Of a DNA stretch of 64,000 nt, positions 50,355 to 62,078 are shown piece by piece. The DNA is from Hirudinaria manillensis (taxonomy: Eukaryota > Annelida > Clitellata > Hirudinida > Hirudinidae). The translations under genes were made by a program, and so were the position numbers. Position 1 is the first letter of the stretch. Each line of letters starts with the position of its first letter. The notes under the pieces are model-generated. The model was not told the DNA's origin and made no database searches. It saw only the letters and a program-made list of their open reading frames with translations. Location of the stretch: contig CM067528.1 in the NCBI GenBank assembly GCA_034509925.1, positions 10,317,501-10,381,500 of the forward strand, in the 5' to 3' direction.

Positions 50355-52755
50355 TTTGGACAATCTGGAATTTGAACATAATATTTGAATAATTCCACAA
50401 CAATTTGAATCGAATTTGAAATGATTTTCAGATGTTTCTGTATAAAAGTATCCGTTTTCGTGAAACATTAGCAATGATAACATCAGAAACAACAATAACA
50501 ACAGCAACCACAAAAAAAGCAATTTTAAATTCATTACGTCAACAGACTTCTCGAAAGAGCTTGATCAAGTTTATGCTTGTCACCCGTAGCGCTACTATGA
50601 ATAACAACATTCTCTTATTTACAGCCATATTATTTAAAAAATCATAAGCCTCAGGGAGCGCTTTGATCACTCATAGGTCATCCACCAGATGCGTCAGATA
50701 TTCGAACATTATACTCAACGATTTATACTGTCCTTTTACATTCTCCCGCCCAAGTGGCTGCATTAAAATTTAAAAAAAAATAAAATAAATAATTTGCAAA
50801 AAATGCATTTGAAAAATGAGTAGATACAAAGATCATCAAGTTAAATCCCTAATTTCAAAAACATGCAGCAGATAATTCGACCTGGTCTGGTATCAAATAG
50901 CTTCGTTATAAAAGTTCGTAACTGAACGTTCAAAATACGCCACATCAGACGTGGTCTGATTAGCATAAAAAGGTAACTTTTCCCAATTCCTTCCAGGTAA
51001 GACCAGGGACCTGGTTCATAAGGATATAACTTGTTACGTAATATTGGTTTGGGTCTAGTATGTTTAGATTCTAACGATTTGAGCAGAACTTTAGAATTTC
51101 AGAAAGTATTGAAAAATAACTTTTCAAGCGATCTCCTTTTACACAACGTAAACAGATGATGTTGCAATCGACTTTTATAATCTATTTTTTTATATTAACA
51201 TTTATATTAAGAGGATCTTGTAACAAAAAGGAAAATATACGAATAAAAATATTTAATAAAAAAAATACATTTCTAAGAAGAAAACATCCCAGACACATAG
51301 CATGAAATCGAATTACAAAAATCAGACGTCCATTATTTTATGGCCACGTCATGGTAATCGCTTGAGATGACAATAATGATGGTGGTGATGATGATGACGA
51401 TGATGGCGATTATGATGATGATGACGACGACAATGATGCTAATAGTGATTATTTTGACTTAAGGCAACATTAATTAATCAAATCGCAAGTAATACGAATT
51501 CATTTTACTTGATAATGAAACTAATGACCGATTATTATTAATCAGTACTAATGAATTTTAAACAATATTATTTCATAATATATTATTTATTACTAATTAA
51601 TTAATATGCTTAATAATATAATTATAGTTAGGCAGAACAGGAAAATTGCATTTATAAAATTTTGAGACCTCCCCTCACCCTCATCGTTTAATTTAATGTC
51701 ATCTAATGATAAATAATATTTCCATAATTTTAAAGTAAAAAAGATTCACATGTGCGACAGGTCTCCAGGCAATATATCTGATATCGATTGCCCTCCCAGT
51801 TGACATTTTATCACATGATAACAGTCGCATGATAACTGTTTGTGAATGATATGAACTTGTTCAACACGACTTGGAGCCGTAGCAGCATCATCAGCAAGAT
51901 CACGTTCCAATTTAATTCACGTAACGATAGCAAGCAAAATGTAAAAATATGCACAAAAAAAAACAGTTGAAAAACAGGTCTTAATATTTTCTAAAACTAA
52001 TAGTTCCTTAAACATTTTTAAAACTTATTTCTATATAATACATTAAATGCATTGCTTTAAATTAATAATGACGGAATGCAAAAAAACATGTCAACCTCAC
52101 TTTGTATCTTCAAAAATCTCTGAGATGTTCAGGCAGTCCCATTAAAAGTCGAATATAAAGTGAGATGATGACAACGGAGAGAGGAGTAACATAAGGTTTC
52201 AGGATGAGCATACAGCTGGAGATTTGTACTCTGGTAATCTTTTTCTTTTTGTGATAAGCCATAGAATGAAATTAAGTAATATAAAATAATAAATATATCA
52301 AAATGTATTAAAACTAACGCAGAATTAAAGTTTTATTCTTTTATAGAAACAAAATTTCGAATATAACCTTTCCGAGGAATTTCTGATGTCGGCTGAGATT
52401 CAATGTATTATTGAAATATTGAAAATTAAATATTGGAAATTAGTTTAAAATAAACGGGTAAAATCTAGTCAGATGGCTGAAGCAGAACTTCGAGTTCGCG
52501 AGAAAAAGAAACTTTGGAAAACCGGAACAAACTGCCCAAAAGCAAATCTAAATTTTAAAAGGACAAATTCTGTCCCAAACATTTCTGAGCCCAATCAACA
52601 AGCCATGATTCTTATGCATTTTTTATCGTCATGGTATTGAAAAAACTTCGATAAATTTGCCGATGGTCAATAATTACTAATTCGCCCAATAACATCAACA
52701 TAAAGTATTTATATACATTAAAAAAAAGCGTATTTTGCTAAAGGGAGAGTTGACT
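50355..52755. other. Region between the two SLC6 copies
   Basis: Holds the 5' flank and probable promoter of copy A and the 3' flank of copy B, with the duplication junction near 52,550. No gene is visible. Confidence 0.6.
51365..51432. repeat. (GAT/GAC)n microsatellite
   Basis: Imperfect GATGATGAC repeat in the 5' flank of SLC6 copy A. Copy B carries a shorter GAT run at the matching place, about 59,280-59,300. Confidence 0.85.
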
Positions 52756-55700
52756 TCAACAATTAGCCAAATATTCTGCTTTGTTCCTTCTTAGGGGTTC
52801 ATCCACATCGTCTGGTCTGCAAATCTTTTTTATTCTCTGGAAGCAAACGATAGCCAAAGAAATTAAACTTATGTTTTTTTTTATCAGTTTTAGGTAATGC
52901 CCTAAAGAGGTATTATATAAAAAAACGGGATACTATTCTGAAGAATTATTATCTCCAAGACGTAGTAGTGCGTAGTTACTTAAACTCACCTCTTTGAAGG
53001 TTCCCTTGCTTTTGATAAAGCTGTACAATGCATAGATCGGAATAGGAAGCAGTGATGTCAAGGTCATTATCCAGCCAATCATCTGACCCCACCAGGGGTA
53101 AACATAATCCATGAACGTAGGTGGCGTGTAGTTTACCACGTGATATACAAAAGTGCCCTGTTGGAAGTTAACCATATGTGATTAGTAAATATTGATTAAT
53201 ATTTTTATTTGTAAATTAATTGGCAGGGATCAGTGCTTGTAAATGATTAAAGAATTTAAAAGTAAAATTGGAAATTAAAATAAGATAAATACTAATATTT
53301 TAGAATGCTTGATAAATGTTAGTAATTTCCAATTTATTTTATGCCTATTTTATAGCTTAATGAAAAACGATTTTTAATATAAAAACTACGTGACATTTGT
53401 AAACCATAGCAAGAGAGAACTAATTTCTAACGATGCAGACTAAAGGGGTCGCATAGTTCCAGCAGATTTTCCACCAGAATCCAGGATAATAGCCCAGCAT
53501 ATCTTTTAGGGCCAAATAGAACCTGTTTGAACCTGATTTGGTAGGTCATAAGAATCATGAAGTAACACATATAAATCACAAAAAATATTTTTTTGAAACT
53601 CACCGTAACTCCAAGAGATGGCGATGCACTCGAAAAATATCAAAAAGAGAAGAACCGGACCACTTGCAGAGTAGAAATTAAATAATTCGAAGACGTAAAT
53701 TCCACCCTTGAATTTTGAAGTAGATTGGTTATTTAATTAAACAAGTGAAAGATAAATTTATGGAATTTATGTGATTTATGTGTTACAGTCCAACGTCATA
53801 AACAGCACAATGAATATTATTTTATCTCTCGTTATCAAATCTCAATATAATTTTGCTCTACACTTTAATTAATATACTCAAAAACTCTTTTTAGAAATAA
53901 AAAACGAAAAAACGACTAAATCACTTTACTTGGGTGACCATGGACAACCCCACGAGGTAGGAAAGGGTGCAGATGACCAGGACGAATACTTCCTTTCTCT
54001 TCCTCAGGACTCGAGGCCATTCGTCTACAATGGCTGTTACAAATCCTTCGATAGTGCAGAACTAAAATTAAATAAATGGTTAGTATTTAATCTTTTACTG
54101 TTCATTTATATTTATTTATATCCTATATTTCGTCAAAGTTACAAAAAGTAAAAATGTTTCAAGGAATTCTGATTACCTACATAGACATACTTAAAGCAAG
54201 TCTAGTAATTACTTAATTATCAATATACAAGAAAATGTCATCCGCTGGATATTTGAAAATGATAAATTCACAATATCATATTTTATTAAATTATATAAAT
54301 GTTTTTATAAATACATTATACATATTATTACTTGGCTGTCGAGTCCAACAAAGAAGAGCATGAGGAAGAATAGGACGGACCAAAATGATGACCCAGGCAG
54401 CATAGAAACTACAGAAGGGTAAACCAGAAAGGCCAGACCGGGTCCTAGTAAAGTAATTTTTTAAAAACAATTAATCGAGTCCTAATTAAAACCTTTTTAA
54501 TATTTTGTTAAAGATATTCATAAATAGGTTATCAATATACAACTATATCACTTGCATTGACTTATAATAAATAAACACGTTACAAATGCTACCTGATTTC
54601 GCCACCTCAGATATGTCTTTGCCCTGTTCCTGTGCCATGAAACCAATAACAGAGAAAATGACAAAACCAGAGACTAAACTCGTTCCGCTATTGATGCCTG
54701 ATATGATCAAGGCATCTCTACAAAAAATGTGAATAGCGAAATTGTAGAATGATTGCCATTATGGTTTCGTAAATAATTCAATTGACTGTACGATTGCATT
54801 GTTTAACAAATTGAAATCAATTGACAACAAAAGCTTTACTTGAGAACGTTGTTGTTGTATTTGTTGTAGCTACCCAAAGCAATTTGCACACCCGAAGCGA
54901 GACCGTAAGAGAAGAAAATCTGAGTCACAGCGTCAATCCACACCCCGGACTCCGCTAGTTTGTGGAAGTTTGGTTTGAGGTAGTAAATTATCCCTTGTTT
55001 GGCCCCGGGCAGAGTAAGACCCCTAACGAGTAAGATGAAGAGAAGAACGTACGGAAACATAGACGTAAACCAAGTGACCTGGAATAGATGATTATAAAAG
55101 TGACTGGAACTTGATTGAAAACGAATTTACTTAAATAAACGTTAATGAAATATAATAGACTCTAAAAAAAAAGAAGAACCTCCTACTGCATTAAAATCAG
55201 ATGTGCAATGATTTAAAAGAATGAATTTATAAGTGAAGAAAGAAATTCGAACAAGATTCAAGTCGTGAGCAAACTTAATTAAGAGTAATTTTTACATTTT
55301 CAACATACCTTTCCAGTCCACTTAACTCCTTTCCAGATGCAAAAATAGCAGACCACCCACGCCAAAAAGAGGGTCAAGGCCAGTGGCCACCTGATTTGTC
55401 CCGGTTCATGAAGACCGCCGGAGAGTTGCAAAACTTCTAATCTGTAAAAAAAAAAGTCATTGAGATGAACAATAGAGTTAATTTTTTCGATTCTACGAAA
55501 ATTATTGTTCAATAAAATTATTTGAATTTATTTCATAGGATATTAGGTGATTAGAAATTAACAGATTATTAATAGTTGATATACATAATATCATTTCTTT
55601 ATAAAATTTGAAATGTCAAACTCACTCCCAGAACTCTTTCACTGGTGAAGTATGATTTTCAGGCAGGTGACCATTCGACATTGTAAAAGCAAGCGTGTTT

Positions 55701-58421
55701 ACCAGACCAGTTCCGTGGTCGGAAGCACATGTTTTGGTGTTCCAGGCATTGGTGCATGTGGACCAGGGCAAAACCGAAGTGAAGGATTGACCCAAGTAGT
55801 ACAGTGCCCAGGCCAAAACCACAATATAGTAAATGTTTACCCAGCCCGATGCTATTATAACCCCGTAACCCACCCCTACAAGATTGAAATTTAATAAATT
55901 AAAAAAAAAATTAAAATGATTTATAAACATCTAACTTTGAACAAGCTAATATCTAAAGAAACAAAATATATATTTATAGACAACAATATATTCCTGGCGT
56001 CGGAAAAATCATTCTCTTATTAAAATTATTTATTATCTATTTTTATATCATGAAAGATTTATTACCATGGCCGCTTCAATGATTAGCTAGGTCAGCCAAA
56101 TAATATTGGACTTTCGAACAAATACTTGCTTAAGTAAATAATATCATAAATGAATAAATTGGTAATCAAATTCAAATTAAAGATAGGTCGAACCTTTAAA
56201 AGCTGGACATATCTTCCACACACCAAGACCTCCAACGCTGAGGTACTGACCCAAACTCAGTTCCAAAAAGAAAGTCGGTATGCCGGCAAATACCAAACTG
56301 ATCAGGTATGGTATAAGGAAAGCACCTAATACATTGTTTAGCATCATTTCAACTATTATTATTATTATTATTATTATTTGTTTATTCACAATCACGGCTC
56401 CGCCGGAAAACAGTGACCCCAGATCCCAACAAGGGATCACAGGCAGTCACAACACAACAAGCACAAATAAAAACAGTTATGAACAAACAGAAGCAACAAG
56501 CAAAAGTCCAAAACTTAAACAAAGTAATTCAATTATACACGCAGCAGAAGTCCAAAACCCAAACAAAGTAATTCAGTTATACACGCAGCTATATACAATT
56601 ATATACAAAATCCAAATCATTGTCAGTTCAATATTCTTCTTAATATATGTGCTGTCCCACACAAAGCGATTTCCTGCGCCTCAAGAGGAGATGGATTTCC
56701 AGGGATGAGATCCAGGTAATCTTTAAATTTCTTTGATGTCATTCCTAATGCACCAACAACCACTGGTATTACCTGAGATCTCACACCCCACATTCTTTGG
56801 ATTTCAATCTGTAGGTCTTTATACTTTGTTAATTTTTCCATCTCCTTCCGAGGCACATTCACATCATCCGGGACAGCAATATCAATTATTAGCAGTTTCT
56901 TCTCTTCTTATCATGGTAAATCAGATCTGGTCTGTTTGCAGGGACTGTTCTATCAGTTATTATTGGGTAATCCCACATCAACACTCCATGGTCGAACTTT
57001 GTAATTCCAGTCGGTGTATGTTCGTGCCATTTAGTGGTCAGTGGGATTCCGCATTCCCTGCCGATTCTCCAATGAACATACCTGGCAATTCTGTTATGCC
57101 TCTCTTAGTATTCTGTGGCAGCCAGCATGCTACATCCTGATATTAAGTGACTAATACTTTCAATATGCTGATGGCACATTCTACATAAGCCATCAGCATC
57201 TTGATGCAAAATCATCTTTTTAAAATACTTTGTCTGTAGGGCCTGGTCTTGAGCTGCAATTATTAGGCTTTCTGTTTCGGCTTTCAGATCACTCTTCCTG
57301 AGCCATTGCACACTTGATTCGTTATCTATGTTTGCATTGTGAAGATTTTTGATGAATTGGCCGTGCAGAGGTTTCCCTGTAATTCTTTTTAACTTTTCTG
57401 TTTCCAGGGCATTTTTGAATTCCTTTCCCAGATGTTTTATTATTATTATTATTATTATTATTACTGTTATTATTATTATTATTGGCATGTCAGTTGCTTA
57501 TGAGTTAATTGATGAATTTAATTACGACTTTAATTCATTAGCGATTTATTAATGTCTTAAACTTTGCGTTGGATTTGATAATTAATTCTTTACGACTTCA
57601 ACAAACCCATCCACCGTCTTTTTCTGCACACTCACCCCCTCCATTTTTGTAGCACAAGTATGGAAAGCGCCAAACGTTCCCAAGTCCGACGCTGAAACCT
57701 ATGCAAGAGAAGATAAAGTCCATCTTTTTGGACCACGCTTCTCTGACTGGTACATCTGAGATTGGAACATATTAATGTTATTCAACAATCTTCAATTATA
57801 TATGTATATGCCATAATATATTATAACCATCTTCTTTCACTTCCAATCCTTCAATCATTTTATCAGGAACCTCCTCTGCTGTCAGTCCAACTTTTAATTC
57901 TTCACTGAAATTTCAACTTCAATTTAAGCTCTGAGATGTTTTATACATCAAATGAATGAATAAATAATTTAATTAATTATAAATAATAAAATATTGATAT
58001 TTTGTGTAATAAAAACATTCAATCAATAAAATAAATTATAGGAATATTAATTTTATTGAATTATTTTATTAATATTAATAATAATATTAATAATTAAATT
58101 GTAGAATTATGAAAAGCGACTTAAGTCGAAAAAGCAGACTTAACCTAAAAGACATTGTCAATGATTATTTTTAAAATGTAAGCCAATTTCAAGCTATTGA
58201 GTTCGTTTATATTGCAGGGCCAGGATTAATGACATTTCAGTGTAAATAATAACGTAATTAATTTATTTACGGCTTGCTTGTAAAAAACTTTGTAGTCAGA
58301 TAATGCTAATGTTGTGCTAAGTCAGACACTGATTCAATACAATACGGTGCCTGTATGCTCCTAAGACAACATATAACATAGTTCTTCCATACTTGTTTCT
58401 GTCTCCAGTCGGCTCTGTCAT
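52756..58421 (-). CDS. SLC6 neurotransmitter transporter, GABA-transporter-like, copy B
   Basis: Paralogue of copy A with the same fourteen-exon structure: 58421-58393, 57904-57828, 57755-57636, 56325-56194, 55875-55626, 55441-55309, 55078-54840, 54717-54593, 54444-54332, 54061-53930, 53706-53604, 53532-53432, 53157-52990, 52836-52756. It encodes 600 residues with no stop or frameshift, so it looks functional. Exon 3 is four codons shorter than in copy A (VPVREAW directly after the acceptor). TM6 reads [17 protein letters not shown] where copy A has [10 protein letters not shown]2 also differs. The copy A stop TAA is GAA here, so the protein ends six residues later (EYLANC). The intron between exons 3 and 4 carries a retrotransposon remnant. 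Confidence 0.95.
56360..57482 (-). mobile_element. Degraded 5'-truncated non-LTR retrotransposon (restriction-like endonuclease type)
   Basis: On the minus strand, from about 57,436 down to 56,640, a broken frame encodes the C-terminal part of a LINE polyprotein. KPLHGQF and an [15 protein letters not shown] segment come first. A CCHC zinc finger follows ([18 protein letters not shown]), then [18 protein letters not shown] and LIDIAVPDD. The RPD...D pattern after CCHC is the mark of restriction-like endonuclease LINEs such as R2 and R4/CRE relatives. Frameshifts near 57,110 and 56,890 make it inactive. The 3' end passes into an (AAT)n tail at 56,360-56,382, and the 5' end abuts another ATT tract at 57,439-57,482. 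It lies in the intron between exons 3 and 4 of SLC6 copy B; copy A lacks it. Confidence 0.85.
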
Positions 58422-60352
58422 ATTGGAAAATCTGGAGTTTGAACGTAATATTTGAATAATTCTGTAATAAATTTGATCGAATTTTAAACGGATTTCAGTT
58501 GTTTATTTGTCAGAGTATCCGTTTTCATGAAACATTAGCCACGGCAACAACAAAACAATTTTAAGGTCATGCATCGATTCACTTCTTGAAAGAGCTTGAA
58601 CAGGTTATGGTTATTATTCATAGCAATATTCTTTTATATTGAGCTATATTATTTGTGCAAGTATCATGGAGATGACCCTTATATCATCCATCAGATACTT
58701 TTTATGGCGTCAGGTTTCGCTTAATGATTCTGGTTGTCCTTTAAGTTTCTTCAGTCCAATCACCCTGCACGTCAGATGTAACCAGGTGGCTGCATTAAAA
58801 TTAAAAAATAAATTGAAAATTTTACAAGAAATGCTTTTAATAAATAAATAGATGGAATGATTATCAAGTTAGACTCCAATTTATATACAACATTAAGTTG
58901 ACATGTCTTGCCGTCAAATGTTTGAAACATAAATATTTCAAACTAATTAGGATATCAAATGTTTCAAATGTTTTCATATAAATTACAAAAACGCGCAGCA
59001 GATCATTTGATATGTATAAAGGTTCATAAGTGAACTTTCAAAATACGCCAGACTTGACCTGATTAGGATAAAACGACAACATATTACATTTCCTTCCAGG
59101 TAAGACGAACGACCTGGATGCTCATACGGATATCCCTTGCCATGTTGGTTTGGGTCTGGTGTTTTTAGATTCTAAATTTGAGCAGAATTTCAATAAGAAT
59201 TAAAATACGATTTCAAGCGACCTTCTTTTGCATAACTTCCATTACATTACGGCTATGTCATAGCGATTGACGAAGGTGACAATGATGATGATGATGATGA
59301 AACGGTGCTGATGGTAATAACTAAATTAGCTGTCATTTTTTAAGTTAAGATAGCATTAATTAGGCAAATTGTAAATAATACGGAATCGGAATTCATTTTA
59401 CTTGGCTTTTAAAAAATTTCAACTTTTTCTTGCCTTTAAGGACCATATTCAAAACTGTTTCTAACAAAACTGACTGGAAAAATAAAATAAGTAATGCCGT
59501 ACAAGTTAAAATGAAATTCTAACTACAAGTTAAAAACTAGAATGTTTTGTGGTGTGAAAAACAATCAAGGTAATAATTCTTCGACTTAAACAAATTTCAA
59601 AAATCAATTTGTTTGAGTGTCAGCTTGAACTGTCGCATATGGATTAAACGAGAAAATATTCACATGTGTCGCTCATGCAAACAGACCATCTTTGGCGATA
59701 CAGATATCAAACACAGTTAACGTTTTATCACCTGATGACAGTTTATAACTGTTTATGAATTTGTTCAACAAGACTCGTAGCTACAGCATTTTAATTCACG
59801 ATACTAAATGCTAAATTCAAAAAAAAATTGAAGAACAGATTTTTATTTCTTCTAAAAGCAATAGTTTCTTAAACATTTAAAAAAGTATTTCTGTATAATA
59901 AATTCCTTGCTTCGTCCTTTTAAACTGATGACGAGACCAAAAAAACGTATCAACTTCACTTTGTCACAAAGCTGGAGTTTTTGCACTCTGGTAAACTTTT
60001 TTGGTGAAAAACGAAATTACATGTATAAATATAAATTAATAAAAACATATTAAAATTAACATATAATTAAAGTTTTATTCTTTCACAGAAAAAATCGCTA
60101 AAACATATACGTTGCTTAGCAACTTTTGTTTACTCTCGTTTTTTCGAAAATATCCATTCCGAAAAGCTTCTGAGGTAGGCCGAAATTCAATGTACTAATT
60201 ATTAATGTATTAAAAATTAAATATTTTAGATTATTTTTAAAATAAAACGACAAAAATTCGTCAGGTGATTGAAGCCAAACTTCGAGTCCGTCGAGATAAA
60301 AAAAAAATCTCCCTATGGAGTGTAATGGAACAAATGCAGTTATTCTCGCAAC
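58422..60352. other. Head-to-head region between SLC6 copy B and the unknown gene
   Basis: About 1.9 kb of AT-rich DNA with probable divergent promoters. Most of it, to about 60,330, is duplicated flank also present at 50,355-52,525. Confidence 0.55.
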
Positions 60353-61306
60353 ATGCAAAAACATTGGGGAGTAAAAATTAACAGAAATTTTACAACCAAA
60401 TGCGTTCAGGGGAAGCGTCCTGTGATGTGGTCTCCAAGCGTGAAGGATCACGCATCGGCCATGGAAGTGCCGTATTACAGTCTGATGAGATTCCTCTGGT
60501 TTTTTATGTCAGTCTCGCTCATAATTTTTATAATTTTAAACTTTTCCGGTTTTGGATTTCGCGAATTTATTGAAAAATATGGAAACGGAAGCATGGATTC
60601 CAAGAAGACAGGAGAAGGAGCGGATCTCAAGTTAATCAGAGGCACAAAGCCTTTTCTTGATTCCAGGCTTAGAACTCTCAAAGACGATTCGAATGATTCA
60701 GAAGATGCCGAGAAAGTACTTACCAAAGCACTTGGAAAATCGGCTGCTGCCAGCTGGAGGAGAAAGTTAAACTTTAACGTCTCTTTAGCGCTAGACTCGC
60801 CTCTCTCTAAGTTCTTTAATCGAGTTAAAAATAGAAATCTCTCGTTAGAAATCGAGCTGGTAAGAAAGCATACCTTTTCTTTCCCTGAAGGGAGCGTCTT
60901 GAATCCGCGGAAGATGTCTAGGTCCAAAGTGCTGGAGAGCAAGTTGAGAAAATTGGATAAAATACTCCAGGAGGATTCCGATAGAGGCCTCCTCAGCAGA
61001 GCAGAGCCTCTAACTCTTGCTAAATACTGGAACATTCTCATGAAGAAGAAACAGATGGGAAAGCGTCAGGTAAACGAAGACGGGTACTTCATCGTGGTGA
61101 ATGGAGATCGTAACAGCGATTATATCGTTCCTCTCTTCATAGACGACCACCCCAGCGGAGATAATCTCGTCATACCTGAGAAGGGTCGACGTCATTACTA
61201 TGTTGTACCTCACTTTCAGGATATCAATTCCGCTAATGAAATAGCATTTCGAGGAACAGTTCAAATAGCACTAGTTGCACTGATGCTAATTGCCATTGGA
61301 TTATGA
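60353..61306 (+). CDS. Unknown intronless protein with two hydrophobic segments
   Basis: A single open frame of 317 codons. In-frame ATGs at 60,425 and 60,461 could be the real start. One strong hydrophobic segment lies at about residues 47-65 (FLWFFMSVSLIIFIILNF). A second lies at the very C-terminus (VQIALVALMLIAIGL). The part between is hydrophilic and basic, with SRLRTLKDD, a Lys/Arg-rich middle and the tail segments DGYFIVVNGD, SDYIVPLFID and HYYVVPHFQD. The end could be a tail anchor or a GPI-type signal; I cannot tell which. AATAAA at 61,494 and 61,559 supports a transcript end. I do not recognise the family. The long frame, plausible codon use and poly(A) signals support a real gene. 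Confidence 0.7.
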   Translation: MQKHWGVKINRNFTTKCVQGKRPVMWSPSVKDHASAMEVPYYSLMRFLWFFMSVSLIIFIILNFSGFGFREFIEKYGNGSMDSKKTGEGADLKLIRGTKPFLDSRLRTLKDDSNDSEDAEKVLTKALGKSAAASWRRKLNFNVSLALDSPLSKFFNRVKNRNLSLEIELVRKHTFSFPEGSVLNPRKMSRSKVLESKLRKLDKILQEDSDRGLLSRAEPLTLAKYWNILMKKKQMGKRQVNEDGYFIVVNGDRNSDYIVPLFIDDHPSGDNLVIPEKGRRHYYVVPHFQDINSANEIAFRGTVQIALVALMLIAIGL

Positions 61307-61493
61307 GTTTATTCAAATGTTTCTTAGGCATTTCGTAGATCGCGTGCATTTTGATAGTTCTGTACTCCTCCGCTGAGGAGTTGAATGTCTCTGTAGGTAC
61401 TTATTTGACTTGTTGAGTTATGTTTTTCTTTCAAAAATGACATTGTCTTTTTGTTTCCAAGTTTGTAAGTTACCAAGACTTGATTTTAAAACG

Positions 61494-61564
61494 AATAAAG
61501 TCTAACTGGAGAATTAAATGCATAGAGACCTCTTTACTGGTGGTGTTTTAGAAGTTGCAATAAA
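61494..61564 (+). promoter_or_regulatory. Polyadenylation signals of the unknown gene
   Basis: AATAAA at 61494-61499 and again at 61559-61564, about 190 and 255 bp after the stop. Confidence 0.6.
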
Positions 61565-62078
61565 AATATGCGATGTATTTGTTCTGAAGTTTTATTGTCA
61601 CACCTGAAGAGTCTCCAGGCAAACTGCGGTAACATTCACATTGCTCGAAACACGATTAAAGCCGACAATAGTCACTCAACAGGCGTAGTCTGTGCCCATG
61701 TAGTTATAAAAGGCTCCAATCATTTACTTGTCTCCAGTGTTTGGGTGTTGGATTAAAGTAGTTTTGCGAAACATTCTGTTAACGTCAAATGATAATCGAA
61801 AAATTAATAAATAAAAGGGTAGTTAAAAGGAGGATTCAGTTTACTATTTTGAGAGCTAGATTGGTATGTTTGCAATAGATATTTGTTTCACTTTGTGCAT
61901 TAAAAGAAGAAAAATTTTATGTACCTACTCGCCAAAAATGCTTACATATATATGCTATCATTCGAGAAATTTGGTTGGGAGCTTGAGGATGGAAATGGAA
62001 CAGAATGTTAATGAAACTCTGAAGGAAAACGGGAATGATTGGTGCTTCTAATGTGCATGATCTTTACACTTGATAGAC
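61565..62078. other. Intergenic region or 5' UTR of the sulfotransferase gene
   Basis: No gene that I can support. Short open frames here have no recognisable content. Confidence 0.5.

Larger units (their letters stand above)
44720..52550. repeat. Tandem duplication unit A (contains SLC6 copy A)
   Basis: This unit aligns collinearly with 52,560-60,330, covering exons, much of the introns, 3' flank and about 2 kb of 5' flank. Anchors in the non-coding parts: TTCTGAG..CATGATTCT near 44,740 and 52,590; CCTTCCAGGTAAGAC near 50,990 and 59,095; TTTGGGTCT(A/G)GT near 51,050 and 59,150; GAAGC..AACTTCGAGT near 52,480 and 60,270. Coding parts are far better conserved than introns. Boundaries are good to a few tens of bases. 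Confidence 0.85.

Noticed and set aside
60475..61041. 188-codon minus-strand open frame opposite the unknown gene
   Set aside because: The plus-strand frame is longer and has a TM helix and downstream poly(A) signals. The minus frame looks like its antisense shadow, though neither has a known homologue.
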